DNA of 64,000 nucleotides, taken from contig NZ_JAHEOJ010000020.1 of assembly GCF_018595715.1 (NCBI RefSeq), positions 248,001-312,000 of the forward strand. Reading direction: 5' to 3'. The notes under the pieces were generated by a model. That model was not told where the DNA came from and searched no databases. It worked only from the letters and a program-made list of their open reading frames with translations. Each line of letters opens with the position of its first letter. The first letter of the stretch is position 1. Made by a program: the position numbers and the translations under genes. Of the stretch, positions 18,800 to 27,885 are shown one piece after another. The DNA is from Glaciecola sp. XM2. Its GTDB lineage: Bacteria; Pseudomonadota; Gammaproteobacteria; Enterobacterales; Alteromonadaceae.

Positions 18800-20203
18800 A
18801 TGAAATCGTTTTTACATTCATTGGTCAGCAAGGCCGCCATCGTTGCGTTAGTCAGTGTGTTTGCACTTGGTGCTCAAGCGCAAGAAAACGAGCGTGCGAT
18901 AGATTTAGACGCATTGCTTAAACAGTTAGAAGAAGGCCGCTTTGCGCAGTCTCAACAAAACGAAGCACGCGAGCGGGAATTTATGGCTCAGCGCGCAGAG
19001 CAAGACCGCATCTTGCGCGAAACAATTCAAAGACGCGATGCGCTTCTAGCCCAGTCAGAGCAGCTTGAAACGAATTTTGAAGAAAATGAATTTAAGCTTG
19101 CAGATTTAAGCGGTGCACTTGACACGCGTCTAGGCTCTCTTAAAGAGTTATTTGGTGTGTTACAGCAAGTAGCGGGAGATACCAAAAACAAATTCTATAA
19201 TTCAGTTATCTCAGCGCAGATTCCAGACAGAGCAGTCTTTTTAGATGAGATGGCGCAATCTATGGGGTCGTCATCCAAACTGGCGTCTATTGAAGAAATA
19301 GAGCGCGTTTGGTTCGAAATTCAGCGTGAAATGACCGAATCAGGCAAAGTCACTCGCTTCACTACCGACGTGGTAGAAGCTGGCGGTCAAAAAGTATCAA
19401 AAGAAGTTGTAAGAGTAGGACCGTTTGCGTTGGTTGCTGATGGCAAATACTTAGAATTTAATGGTGTTACAGGCACGGTGTCAGAGCTAATTCGCCAGCC
19501 TCAAGGCCGTTTCCTTGATACCGTCGAAGCGGTTGAAGCATCAGACGGTGGCATCGTACGTTTTGGGTTGGACCCTACCGGGGGGTCCATCCTAGGTTTG
19601 TTAGTACAAGCACCGAGTTTAAAAGAGCGTGTTGAGCAAGGTGGCTTAGTAGGTTACATCATCTTAATTGTTGGTGCGATTGGTTTAGCACTGGCACTCG
19701 AAAGGTTCTTTAGTCTTGCTGTGATTCGCGCAAAAGTGAACCGTCAGCTCAAGTCAGATACGTTTAAAGACAACAACCCTCTTGGCCGCATAATGATGGT
19801 CAAAGATAAGTACCCTAATGCCGACACTGAATCGTTAGAGCTGCATTTAACCGAGGCCATTTTGGGTGAAGTGCCAAAGTTGAGCCGCTTCTTGACCATT
19901 ATTAAAATCATTTCGGTGGTTGCACCGCTAATGGGTCTATTAGGAACGGTTACCGGTATGATTAATACCTTCCAAGCAATCACCTTGTTTGGTACGGGTG
20001 ACCCGAAATTGATGGCCGGCGGTATCTCTCAAGCCTTGGTAACCACAGTGCTAGGATTGGTTGTCGCCATCCCTACCACCTTATTGTATGCGATGCTAAA
20101 TACGCGCAGTAAAAACATTGTTTATATTCTTCAAGAGCAAGCATCTGGCGTGATTGCAGAGCGTGCTGAAAAAACCACTCAAGCAAGCGCAGTAAAGTCA
20201 TAG
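18800..20203 (+). CDS. TtpC-type MotA/TolQ/ExbB proton channel protein
   Basis: Protein of 467 residues. A signal peptide ends near ALGAQAQ, a periplasmic coiled-coil region covers about 30-270, and the ExbB-like channel domain follows with three membrane segments (GLVGYIILIVGAIGLALALE, the LTIIKIISVVAPLMGLLGTV region and ALVTTVLGLVVAIPTTLLYA). This long form is the TtpC protein shown in Vibrio to be needed, with ExbB2-ExbD2-TonB2, for TonB2-dependent uptake. A GGGATAATACAC ribosome-binding site precedes the ATG. Confidence 0.9.
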   Translation: MKSFLHSLVSKAAIVALVSVFALGAQAQENERAIDLDALLKQLEEGRFAQSQQNEAREREFMAQRAEQDRILRETIQRRDALLAQSEQLETNFEENEFKLADLSGALDTRLGSLKELFGVLQQVAGDTKNKFYNSVISAQIPDRAVFLDEMAQSMGSSSKLASIEEIERVWFEIQREMTESGKVTRFTTDVVEAGGQKVSKEVVRVGPFALVADGKYLEFNGVTGTVSELIRQPQGRFLDTVEAVEASDGGIVRFGLDPTGGSILGLLVQAPSLKERVEQGGLVGYIILIVGAIGLALALERFFSLAVIRAKVNRQLKSDTFKDNNPLGRIMMVKDKYPNADTESLELHLTEAILGEVPKLSRFLTIIKIISVVAPLMGLLGTVTGMINTFQAITLFGTGDPKLMAGGISQALVTTVLGLVVAIPTTLLYAMLNTRSKNIVYILQEQASGVIAERAEKTTQASAVKS

Positions 20204-20232
20204 CCGACGTTTTGGGCAAATTGGAGAGCTAA

Positions 20233-20760
20233 ATGATTGAGTTTTTTGAAGCGATACGCGATTTTACAGAAACGGGTGGCCAAGTTCTCTTGGTCATCGG
20301 TGTCCTGATTTTTGCGATGTGGCTTTTGATCCTTGAGCGGGTTTTTTATATTAATTTTACCCATAAAAAGCTCAGGAAAGAGGTTGCTCAGCAGTGGATG
20401 GCGCGCACCGACCGCTCGTCTTGGTTCGCAGAACAAATTAGACAAGCTCATGTGTCACGGTTATCTATAAAGTTAAACGGCACTATTCCTATCATTCAAG
20501 CGCTCGTTGCGTTATGTCCTTTATTAGGATTGATGGGCACAGTGACGGGGATGATTGAAGTGTTTGACGTAATGGCAATATCTGGCTCAGGCAATGCTCG
20601 CTCTATGGCGTCTGGTGTATCTAAGGCAACCATTCCTACTATGGCTGGGATGGTAGGAGCGTTATCGGGTGTATTTGCATCGGCTTATCTTACTCGGACA
20701 TCAAAAGCAGAGCGAACGCACCTTGAAGAGGCCTTGCCGCTCAAGCGTGATATTCAATAA
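20233..20760 (+). CDS. exbB2: biopolymer transport protein ExbB2
   Basis: Short ExbB of 175 residues with three membrane helices (GQVLLVIGVLIFAMWLLILE, PIIQALVALCPLLGLMGTVT and TMAGMVGALSGVFASAYL). It forms the proton channel with ExbD that energises TonB. The GLMGTVTGMIEVFDVMA motif is typical of ExbB/TolQ. It lies 29 bases after the TtpC gene with GGAGAG upstream of the start. Confidence 0.92.
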   Translation: MIEFFEAIRDFTETGGQVLLVIGVLIFAMWLLILERVFYINFTHKKLRKEVAQQWMARTDRSSWFAEQIRQAHVSRLSIKLNGTIPIIQALVALCPLLGLMGTVTGMIEVFDVMAISGSGNARSMASGVSKATIPTMAGMVGALSGVFASAYLTRTSKAERTHLEEALPLKRDIQ

Positions 20761-20822
20761 TTTATTTATTGTGTGATGAAGGTCCACCGGCCTCTCATTG
20801 TGCAAATTAGGATGAGAAAGAC

Positions 20823-21230
20823 ATGAAACAGCATTTTCAAAACTTGGTAGACGAAGAAGAAGCAAATATCGATATGACGCCGATGCTTGACGTCGTATTT
20901 ATCATGTTGATTTTCTTCATTGTGACAGCCTCTTTTGTAAAAGAAGCGGGTATTGATGTGAATCGTCCAGATGCTTCCACGGCGGTAAATAAAGATCGTG
21001 CGAGCATTTTAGTCGCTATTAGCGAAAACGACGAAATTTGGATAAACAAACGCCGCGTAGATGTACGCGCAGTTCAAGCAAACATTGAGCGCCTGCATGC
21101 TGAAAACCCACAAGGCACCGTAGTGATTCAAGCAGACAAGAAAGCGACCACCGACGCATTGATTAAAGTCATGGATGCATCACGCGCTGCGGGCATTATG
21201 GATGTATCAATCGCAGCCCAAGAGCCATAA
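20823..21230 (+). CDS. exbD2: biopolymer transport protein ExbD2
   Basis: ExbD/TolR protein of 135 residues: short cytoplasmic N-terminus, one membrane helix with the essential Asp in DMTPMLDVVFIMLIFFIVT, then a periplasmic domain (VVIQADKKATTDALIKVMDA). Partner of ExbB2 in proton-driven activation of TonB. The tonB2 start lies three bases after its stop. Confidence 0.94.
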   Translation: MKQHFQNLVDEEEANIDMTPMLDVVFIMLIFFIVTASFVKEAGIDVNRPDASTAVNKDRASILVAISENDEIWINKRRVDVRAVQANIERLHAENPQGTVVIQADKKATTDALIKVMDASRAAGIMDVSIAAQEP

Positions 21231-21233
21231 ATC

Positions 21234-21842
21234 ATGTTTAGAATTGTTGTTGCCTTTGTACTTGCGGGTATCATCACTTTAGGACTGTTCTTTTTAATGC
21301 AGTCGCTAATTCAAAGTGGTGGTAGTGCGTTGACTGAACCTCCTCGCGGCAGCGTCCTTGATTTTGTGCGCGTTAAGCAAGACGAGCAAATTGAACAAAA
21401 AGAGCGCAAGCCCGAAAAGCCACCTAAACCTCAAGAGCCACCCCCGCAAATGGAAGCGCCTCCCATGGAAGCGTCTACCCCTGACGGTCAAGCCGGCGGA
21501 ATGGATTTTAGTGCCGATGTAGGCGCTGATGTTGCACTTGATGGTGGTTTAGCATTGCAATCGGGTGATGGCGAGTATGTGCCCATTACTAAAGTAGCCG
21601 CGGTCTATCCAAGAAGAGCGCTACAACGCGGTATTCAAGGCTATGTGATCGTTGAGTTTACGGTGACCAAAACAGGTGGGGTAAGAGACCCATTTGTGGT
21701 GGAATCTGAGCCAGAAGGCATATTTGAGCAAGCCGCGATGGATGCGGTACTAAAGTTTAAATATAAACCACGGGTTATCAACGGTGAACCGACAGAAGTG
21801 GCAGGCGTCCAAAACCGTGTAACGTTTGAAATTGATGGGTAA
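21234..21842 (+). CDS. tonB2: TonB2 energy transducer
   Basis: Protein of 202 residues with one N-terminal membrane anchor (FVLAGIITLGLFFLM), a Pro/Glu/Lys-rich spacer (about 50-80) and a C-terminal TonB domain with the YP motif (KVAAVYPRRALQRGIQGYV) and FKYKPRVING. It links the ExbB/ExbD channel to outer-membrane receptors. The short spacer is typical of TonB2 rather than TonB1 proteins. Its stop codon overlaps the start of the next gene (TAATG). Confidence 0.94.
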   Translation: MFRIVVAFVLAGIITLGLFFLMQSLIQSGGSALTEPPRGSVLDFVRVKQDEQIEQKERKPEKPPKPQEPPPQMEAPPMEASTPDGQAGGMDFSADVGADVALDGGLALQSGDGEYVPITKVAAVYPRRALQRGIQGYVIVEFTVTKTGGVRDPFVVESEPEGIFEQAAMDAVLKFKYKPRVINGEPTEVAGVQNRVTFEIDG

Positions 21843-23206
21843 TGTCGATGCGTAATGTTCAATTTTTATCCTCAAAACTGATGTCGGCATGTTGCCTGTC
21901 GCTAAGTATTTTAGTGGCTGGCATTACAAGCTCCAGCGCAGTAATAGCCACAGGCTTATTTGCTTCTTCTGCGGTCCAAGCACAAACTCAGGGGACCTTA
22001 GGTGAACGTCAAACCCGTCGTACTCCTGCCTTAAGAGCAAACGTTTACGACCAACTTGCCCGAGCGCAGGAACAAGGCGATGCGGGAAATGTTGAAGAAG
22101 CCATTGCGATTCTAGATGTAGTGCAATCTAAAGCGGATAGTATGAATAGCTATGAGCGCGCCATGATGCACAATTTCTACGGCTTTATTTATTATAATGA
22201 AGAGCGTTATGACGAGACCATCGCTGCCTTTGAACGCGCCATTGCAGAACAACCCATACCTGAAAGCTTTGAAAAAACGACCGTATTTAGTTTAGCGCAA
22301 CTTGCGATGATGCAGTCACAGTACGACAAAGTGATTAATTATCTTGAGCGCTGGGAGTCATTAAATGATGGTCGCATCCCCCCCAGAAATTATGTGTTAA
22401 AAGCACAAGCGTCTTATCAAAATAAAGCCTATGAAGATGCCGCGCAGTATATCGAAGCAGCCATCGTTGGCCATGAAGAAGATGGCTATTTGCCTGACGA
22501 AAACTGGTTGGTATTACAGCGCGCAATTTACTTTGAGTTAAAGCAACCTGAGAAAGTCAAAGACATCATTGCAAAGCTTATTCGCCTTTACGACGAACCT
22601 AAGTATTGGATCCAGCTTGCGGGCATGTATGGCGAGCTTGAAATGGAAAAGCAGCAACTTGCCACCATGGAAATTGCTTATCAACGCGGGTTTATTACCT
22701 CAGCGTCAGATACGTTTAATTTGGCCCAGCTTTATTTTTATCATGGCGTTCCCTACAAAGGCGCGAAGCTGATGGAAGATGCCCTTGCCTCTGGCGTACT
22801 TGTAGAAAACTTGCGTAATTTGAAGTTTTTAGGGCAATCCTGGCAAGCGGCTAAAGAAGATGAGAAAGCGGTGCCGGTCATGCAGCAGGCGGCTACGTTA
22901 TCGGATGATGGTGAGATTGATGCACAGCTAGCACTTTTGTACTTTAACTTAGATGACTTTGATAACGCCATTGAATCGGCAAACACTGCTATTGAGAAAG
23001 GGGATTTAGACAACCCCGGCAATACGCATATGGTGTTAGGCCTAGCGTTATACAACAAGCGTCAATTTGCCTTGGCATTAAATGAACTGGCTAAAGCTGA
23101 AGAGTTCTCGAGTAGCAGAGGCGCTGCGCGTCAGTGGGCGAGATTCGTTGAGCGCGAAAAGACTAACTTTGAAGCAATGCAGGCGATTGAAACCGCGTCA
23201 GAGTAA
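21842..23206 (+). CDS. TPR-repeat periplasmic protein of the TonB2 operon
   Basis: Protein of 454 residues with a signal peptide (ends near SSAVQAQTQG) and a run of tetratricopeptide repeats (NVEEAIAILDVVQSKADS, YDETIAAFERAIAEQP, QYDKVINYLERWESL, DFDNAIESANTAIEKG and others). A TPR gene commonly closes TtpC-ExbB2-ExbD2-TonB2 operons. A scaffold for the complex or for the envelope-spanning link is inferred. Translationally coupled to tonB2; the terminator follows 15 bases later. Confidence 0.88.
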   Translation: MSMRNVQFLSSKLMSACCLSLSILVAGITSSSAVIATGLFASSAVQAQTQGTLGERQTRRTPALRANVYDQLARAQEQGDAGNVEEAIAILDVVQSKADSMNSYERAMMHNFYGFIYYNEERYDETIAAFERAIAEQPIPESFEKTTVFSLAQLAMMQSQYDKVINYLERWESLNDGRIPPRNYVLKAQASYQNKAYEDAAQYIEAAIVGHEEDGYLPDENWLVLQRAIYFELKQPEKVKDIIAKLIRLYDEPKYWIQLAGMYGELEMEKQQLATMEIAYQRGFITSASDTFNLAQLYFYHGVPYKGAKLMEDALASGVLVENLRNLKFLGQSWQAAKEDEKAVPVMQQAATLSDDGEIDAQLALLYFNLDDFDNAIESANTAIEKGDLDNPGNTHMVLGLALYNKRQFALALNELAKAEEFSSSRGAARQWARFVEREKTNFEAMQAIETASE

Positions 23207-23221
23207 ACAGTAAAATAGTAG

Positions 23222-23260
23222 AAAGCCTAGTGAGCAAACCTTGATTGTTCGCTAGGCTTT
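23222..23260. terminator. terminator between TonB2 operon and esterase gene
   Basis: AAAGCCTAG and CTAGGCTTT arms extended by partial pairing of TGAGCAA/TTGTTCG, followed by TTTT on the plus strand. It lies between two converging genes and can serve both. Confidence 0.8.
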
Positions 23261-23266
23261 TTGCGT

Positions 23267-24856
23267 TTATTCGGGGCGAGTCGACTCATACCGCTTATGC
23301 ATTTTCGATATTGTTGATTGGAGCATATCCACCTGATTGTAATCACAATGCCCAACACCGCGTTTCCAAGTAAATTCTGCATCCGATACCGGCTCTTGGC
23401 GCGCATTTAACATCTCTTCGTAGAGATACATGGCATTGTTTAGATAGAAGTTATCCATATCGCCCATCCAAATATGCAGCTTTCCTTGAAGTTTAGGCCC
23501 AAGGGTCTGCCAGTTGTCTTCAGTGTATTTGCGTAAATCAAATTTTTGCCATTGCTCGGCGACTTCTTTGTCAATCTTTCCTGTTACTGGATCCCAAATA
23601 GTCGAAGGGCTTCCATCCGCATTGCGTGGCCCATACACCGCATTCCAACCGCCCCATTGGCCGCCAGAATAGGCAAAGCTGTTGTGCTTGCCCATGACGT
23701 TTTCCATCATGATTTCGTGCTTTATAGAAAAAATAATTTCCCCATCTTTGGCTCGATAAGAAGGTCTTTGTGAGCCATGCTCGTTTACATAGGCATTCTC
23801 ATCTTCATATATGTCTACCAGTTGAAAATAGCGAAAATCTACGCCATCGGCGCTAAATGACCAAGCACCGTTAAATGTGTCTGGATAATATAACTGCATA
23901 GCTAAGCTTACCCAACCGCCAGTTGAGCAACCGCTAACGAAACGGCCTTCCATTTGTGGGTATAGGTTAAACTTTTGCTCTAAAAATGGGATAAGTTCAT
24001 TGATGGTCGCTTCGCCATAGGGGCCGTTATTAGCAGAGTCCATTTGATACGAATCACCAAACGGCGCTTGTGAATCTAGAAAAACAATCACCATTTGCGG
24101 CGTGTCATCGGCAAACCAATACTCTTTAAAGGCATCATTTTCCATCAACGACAATGCTCTAGTATATTTTGAATGGTATCCGCCCACGCTATAAAATACA
24201 GGGAACTTTTTCAGAGGATTTGCTGAGTATTGTGCCGGTAACAACACCGCTGCTCGTATATGCATATCTTGTTGCCAATGCGCGGATACTAAGTCACTTT
24301 TCATTTTCACGAAGCGCAAATGCTCGGTATCTTCCGGTAGTGTTTCAGCAGGTATTTGTTCGGTGAGTTCAAATGCTAGTTGAATAGGCTCACCTGCGTT
24401 AACAACGATGCTTTGGACTTTTGAGAAATAGTTAAGCGGTGAATTCATTCTTCCGTCAAGAAAGTCGGTGTCGTAGAGTGCCTGCACACTGTAAGTTCCC
24501 GCAGGTAAGTCTGAGAGTGCATGTTCAAATCCAAGCACCTCATCGGCAACATTGACAATGGTATTATCAAGCTGTTGCAAATCAGTGGCGAACATTGGCT
24601 CCACGCCTTGTGTCGGCCAAGCAGAATAAAAGCGAGGTTCGTCGGTATCATCTTGATTAAACACAATATACAGACGACCGGATTTATTAATAGCCGTTGG
24701 CGCACTGACTTTTAATTCATGAGCCGGCGTTTGTGCAACAGCGTTAGACATCATGAAGATGAATGATATATAGAGCAAAGCATTAATACTTATAAAAACA
24801 TATCGCCCCCAAGTTGTGACTGATGTATTGGTATTGAGTGAATAAAGCCTATCCAT
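23267..24856 (-). CDS. secreted esterase (esterase D / PF00756-like alpha/beta hydrolase)
   Basis: Protein of 529 residues with an N-terminal hydrophobic signal segment (about 18-42), an N-terminal beta-rich domain (about 45-190) and a C-terminal alpha/beta hydrolase. The nucleophile elbow is GCSTGG in RFVSGCSTGGWVSLAMQL, preceded by FPVFYSVGGYHSKYTR and followed by a late GVGHCDYN motif holding a likely catalytic His. The family includes esterase D and siderophore or feruloyl esterases, so the substrate is open. Monocistronic; no Pho box upstream. Confidence 0.8.
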   Translation of the reverse strand: MDRLYSLNTNTSVTTWGRYVFISINALLYISFIFMMSNAVAQTPAHELKVSAPTAINKSGRLYIVFNQDDTDEPRFYSAWPTQGVEPMFATDLQQLDNTIVNVADEVLGFEHALSDLPAGTYSVQALYDTDFLDGRMNSPLNYFSKVQSIVVNAGEPIQLAFELTEQIPAETLPEDTEHLRFVKMKSDLVSAHWQQDMHIRAAVLLPAQYSANPLKKFPVFYSVGGYHSKYTRALSLMENDAFKEYWFADDTPQMVIVFLDSQAPFGDSYQMDSANNGPYGEATINELIPFLEQKFNLYPQMEGRFVSGCSTGGWVSLAMQLYYPDTFNGAWSFSADGVDFRYFQLVDIYEDENAYVNEHGSQRPSYRAKDGEIIFSIKHEIMMENVMGKHNSFAYSGGQWGGWNAVYGPRNADGSPSTIWDPVTGKIDKEVAEQWQKFDLRKYTEDNWQTLGPKLQGKLHIWMGDMDNFYLNNAMYLYEEMLNARQEPVSDAEFTWKRGVGHCDYNQVDMLQSTISKMHKRYESTRPE

Positions 24857-24995
24857 AACATTCCCTTAACGTATTGTTCTTAATAGATAATAAATTGCTT
24901 CAATTTGGACTAAAGGATTAGTGCCAGATCAATGTATTGATTGAAAATTGTTGGTAATCTAAGGTTAAGCGTAAGGCACAATATAGGCAAACACA

Positions 24996-26846
24996 ATGCA
25001 ATCCGTAAAATCGCAATTTACCAATACCGTAGATTGGGATGCGTTAATCAAATCAGGCAACAGGCTTTTTATTGGCTCCAATGCTGCGGTGCCAAATGCA
25101 CTAATTGATAGTTTGATTGTTGATGGTAAAGAGATTAAAGATCTTGAGCTATGCCATATCGTGACAATTTCGGACAATAAATGGGCATTAGAAGAATATA
25201 AACGGCGCTTTAAGGTCAATACATTCTTCATACATGGTGAGGCCATTCGCCGTGCGGTGGACGAGGGGCGAGCTGACTATACACCGTGCTTTTTATCTGA
25301 GATTTCAAGCCTGTTTACCAACGAAACGCTACCCCTTGATGCCGCCCTTATTATGGTGTCACCCCCTGACTCTCTTGGATATTGCTCCCTTGGCGTGTCA
25401 GTCGATATTGTCATGTCTGCTGCTCGCAGCGCAAAGCATGTGATTGCGCAAATTAACCCAAAGATGCCGCGCACCGCAGGCCATTCATTCTTGCACATGA
25501 GTGAGTTTAGTGCGTGCGTAGAACATGCCCAAGACATTCCAGAAGTCAAAGTTGCCGGCACGTCTTCGATTACCGATCGTATAGGTCAGTATGTAGCCAT
25601 GTTGGTTGAAGACGGGGCTACTCTTCAATTAGGCATTGGCAAAGTGCCAGATGCGGTCACGCGGTATCTGCATAATCATAAAAACCTTGGGATTCACTCA
25701 GAGATGATCAGCGATGGGGTGATGGAGTTAATGCAAAAAGGCGTAGCGACTAATCGTGCTAAAACCTTCCATCCTAGTAAAACTGTCACGAGTTTTTGTG
25801 TGGGCAGCAAACGACTTTATGAGTTTGTACACAATAATCCGCATGTTGAATTTTACCCCAGCAGTTATGTGAACAAGCCTGAAAATATCGCTAAAAATGA
25901 CAAAATGGTATCCATTAATAGTGCGTTGGAAGTGGATTTAAGCGGCCAGGTTGTCGCAGACTCTATTGGCTACAAGTTTTATAGCGGTATTGGTGGTCAG
26001 GTTGATTTTGTGATGGGGGCGTCAAAGAGTGCGGGTGGGAAATCGATTATTGCCTTGCCCTCAACGGCGAGAAATGGCGAGGTCTCGCGTATTGTAGCGA
26101 ATATAACCCAAGGCGCTGGAGTAGTGACTTCAAGAGGAAATGTGCATTACGTCGTGACTGAATTTGGTATAGCAAGTTTAAAAGGCAAAAGTGTACGAGA
26201 GCGAGCTCTTGAACTTATTCGTGTTGCTCACCCTAAGTTTAGAGACGGTTTGTTAAACAGCATCAGGGAGCATGCATGGGCTCCAGACTATCAAAAACCA
26301 TTTTCAACGGATATTCCAGAACTCGGTGATGTTCAATTAAGGCGACTGAAGATTCAAGGAGAAACTTTTTACTTACGTGCGCTTAACCCCGCCGATGAGC
26401 GACGTTTGCAAGAATTTTTCTATTCTCATACCAAAGAAACCGTGCGTATGCGGTACAACTACATTCCCCAAGCCATGACCCGTGAAAAATCGTGTGATTT
26501 AGTTAGCGTTGACCAAAGTAAAGATTTGGCCCTAACTATTGTTCGTCAAGATGGGTCGCGCCACATCATTGAAGCGGTAGGGCGTTACTACTTGTATCCT
26601 GAAAACAACAGCTGCGAAGTTGCCTTTGTTACTCGTGAAAACCACCAGGGCAAGGGAATGGCGAAAATTTTGCTGTCTCAAATGATTGAAATAGCAACAG
26701 CGAGAGGATTGAGTAAGATGTTTGCCATGGTGAAACCTAACAATCAAGCCATGATTGCGGTGTTTGAACACTTCGAATTCAAGCGTGTATTTAATCCCGA
26801 CCCAGGTGAAATTGAGTTGATTCGTCACCTTAAGGAAAAACCATGA
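24996..26846 (+). CDS. acetyl-CoA hydrolase/CoA-transferase fused to a GNAT acetyltransferase
   Basis: Two-domain protein of 616 residues. Residues about 5-430 are a class I CoA-transferase/acetyl-CoA hydrolase domain with the catalytic Glu236 in LGIHSEMISDG, the FCVGSKRLYEF block and the GGQVDFVMGAS motif. Residues about 450-610 are a GNAT domain with the acetyl-CoA-binding loop RENHQGKGM at 547-555. The fusion couples acyl-CoA handling with possible protein or small-molecule acetylation. Its TGA overlaps the ATG of the following deacetylase gene (ATGA), so both are made together. Whether the CoA-transferase domain is catalytic or an acyl-CoA sensor is open. Confidence 0.9.
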   Translation: MQSVKSQFTNTVDWDALIKSGNRLFIGSNAAVPNALIDSLIVDGKEIKDLELCHIVTISDNKWALEEYKRRFKVNTFFIHGEAIRRAVDEGRADYTPCFLSEISSLFTNETLPLDAALIMVSPPDSLGYCSLGVSVDIVMSAARSAKHVIAQINPKMPRTAGHSFLHMSEFSACVEHAQDIPEVKVAGTSSITDRIGQYVAMLVEDGATLQLGIGKVPDAVTRYLHNHKNLGIHSEMISDGVMELMQKGVATNRAKTFHPSKTVTSFCVGSKRLYEFVHNNPHVEFYPSSYVNKPENIAKNDKMVSINSALEVDLSGQVVADSIGYKFYSGIGGQVDFVMGASKSAGGKSIIALPSTARNGEVSRIVANITQGAGVVTSRGNVHYVVTEFGIASLKGKSVRERALELIRVAHPKFRDGLLNSIREHAWAPDYQKPFSTDIPELGDVQLRRLKIQGETFYLRALNPADERRLQEFFYSHTKETVRMRYNYIPQAMTREKSCDLVSVDQSKDLALTIVRQDGSRHIIEAVGRYYLYPENNSCEVAFVTRENHQGKGMAKILLSQMIEIATARGLSKMFAMVKPNNQAMIAVFEHFEFKRVFNPDPGEIELIRHLKEKP

Positions 26847-27766
26847 CCATTACGATTGTAGGCAGTCCTGCTTGTGCTTTACATAATGCAGACCCAGAGC
26901 ACCCTGAACATCCAGCGAGAATGCATTCGATTAATGATCAGATTGTCTCTTCGGGGCTTGAGTTGGTGGTGCGATTTGCAGATGCTCATCCTGCACATTT
27001 TGATGATCTCTTACTTGCACATGATAAAGCGTTTGTACAACGGGTATTTGACCTTGCGCCGAGTGAAAAGGGCGATCGCGTGTGGATTGATGATGACACC
27101 ATTATGATGGAGCATACGCTCAAAGCTGCTTTACATAGCGCGGGAGCGGGCATTACCGCGGTAGATATGGTGATGGCTAACGAGACGCAAAGTGCATTTT
27201 GTTTGGTGCGTCCGCCGGGGCATCACGCAGGGCGTTCAACGTCCGCAGGATTTTGTCTGTTCAACAATATTGCAATTGCGGCCTTGCACGCACTAGAACA
27301 TAGAGGATTGGAGCGCGTTGTGATCTTGGACTTTGATGTGCACCACGGCGATGGCACAGAAAATATTTTTCAAGACGATGAGCGCGTATTGTTTTGCTCA
27401 TCATTCCAACATCCTTTTTACCCGTTCAATGGAGACCAGCCAACCCGCGATGGCATTCTTAATGTTCCAATTCCCGCTGGTACCAAAGGAAGTGAATATA
27501 GGGAGTTAGTGAATCACTGGTGGCAGGCAATCGATGACTTTAAACCACAATTGATATTTGTCTCCGCCGGGTTTGATGCCCATGCCCAAGACGACTTGGC
27601 GCATTTACGTTTAGTTGAAAACGATTATGTTTGGTTAACTGAACATATAAAGGCCGCCGCAGATAAGCATTGCAACGGGCATATTATCTCTATGCTAGAA
27701 GGAGGTTATGAACTGAAATCGCTAAGCCGCAGCGCTGTGGCGCATGTGAAGGCCTTGTTAGGATAA
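26843..27766 (+). CDS. histone-deacetylase-family (AcuC-like) amidohydrolase
   Basis: Class II HDAC-like enzyme of 307 residues. Active-site features are intact: the His pair 127-128 in RPPGHHAGRS, zinc ligands Asp165 and His167 in DFDVHHGDGT and Asp245 in SAGFDAHAQDD, and the transition-state Tyr289 in EGGYE. The family removes acetyl groups from lysine or polyamines; in Bacillus AcuC deacetylates acetyl-CoA synthetase. It overlaps the CoA-transferase/GNAT gene by four bases, pairing a writer with an eraser. Confidence 0.9.
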   Translation: MTITIVGSPACALHNADPEHPEHPARMHSINDQIVSSGLELVVRFADAHPAHFDDLLLAHDKAFVQRVFDLAPSEKGDRVWIDDDTIMMEHTLKAALHSAGAGITAVDMVMANETQSAFCLVRPPGHHAGRSTSAGFCLFNNIAIAALHALEHRGLERVVILDFDVHHGDGTENIFQDDERVLFCSSFQHPFYPFNGDQPTRDGILNVPIPAGTKGSEYRELVNHWWQAIDDFKPQLIFVSAGFDAHAQDDLAHLRLVENDYVWLTEHIKAAADKHCNGHIISMLEGGYELKSLSRSAVAHVKALLG

Positions 27767-27885
27767 TATTTAGTACTTTTTAGCTTCTATTGCGTATTAC
27801 CAAGCCATAAATTTATTTGCAAAGTGGCGCTGCCTTGCTCAGACTTACGGGCAGTGGGATTTTGGTGCAAAGTGAAAGGAAAAAT

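Noticed and set aside
25781-25795. AAAACTGTCACGAG, a Pho-box-like half
   Set aside because: It lies inside the CoA-transferase coding region, lacks a partner repeat and is far from any start.
27791-27815. GTATTACCAAGCCATAAATTT as a third copy of the acs/actP element
   Set aside because: Only the GTA-TACCAA core agrees; the GTCTCA part is missing, so chance similarity is likely.
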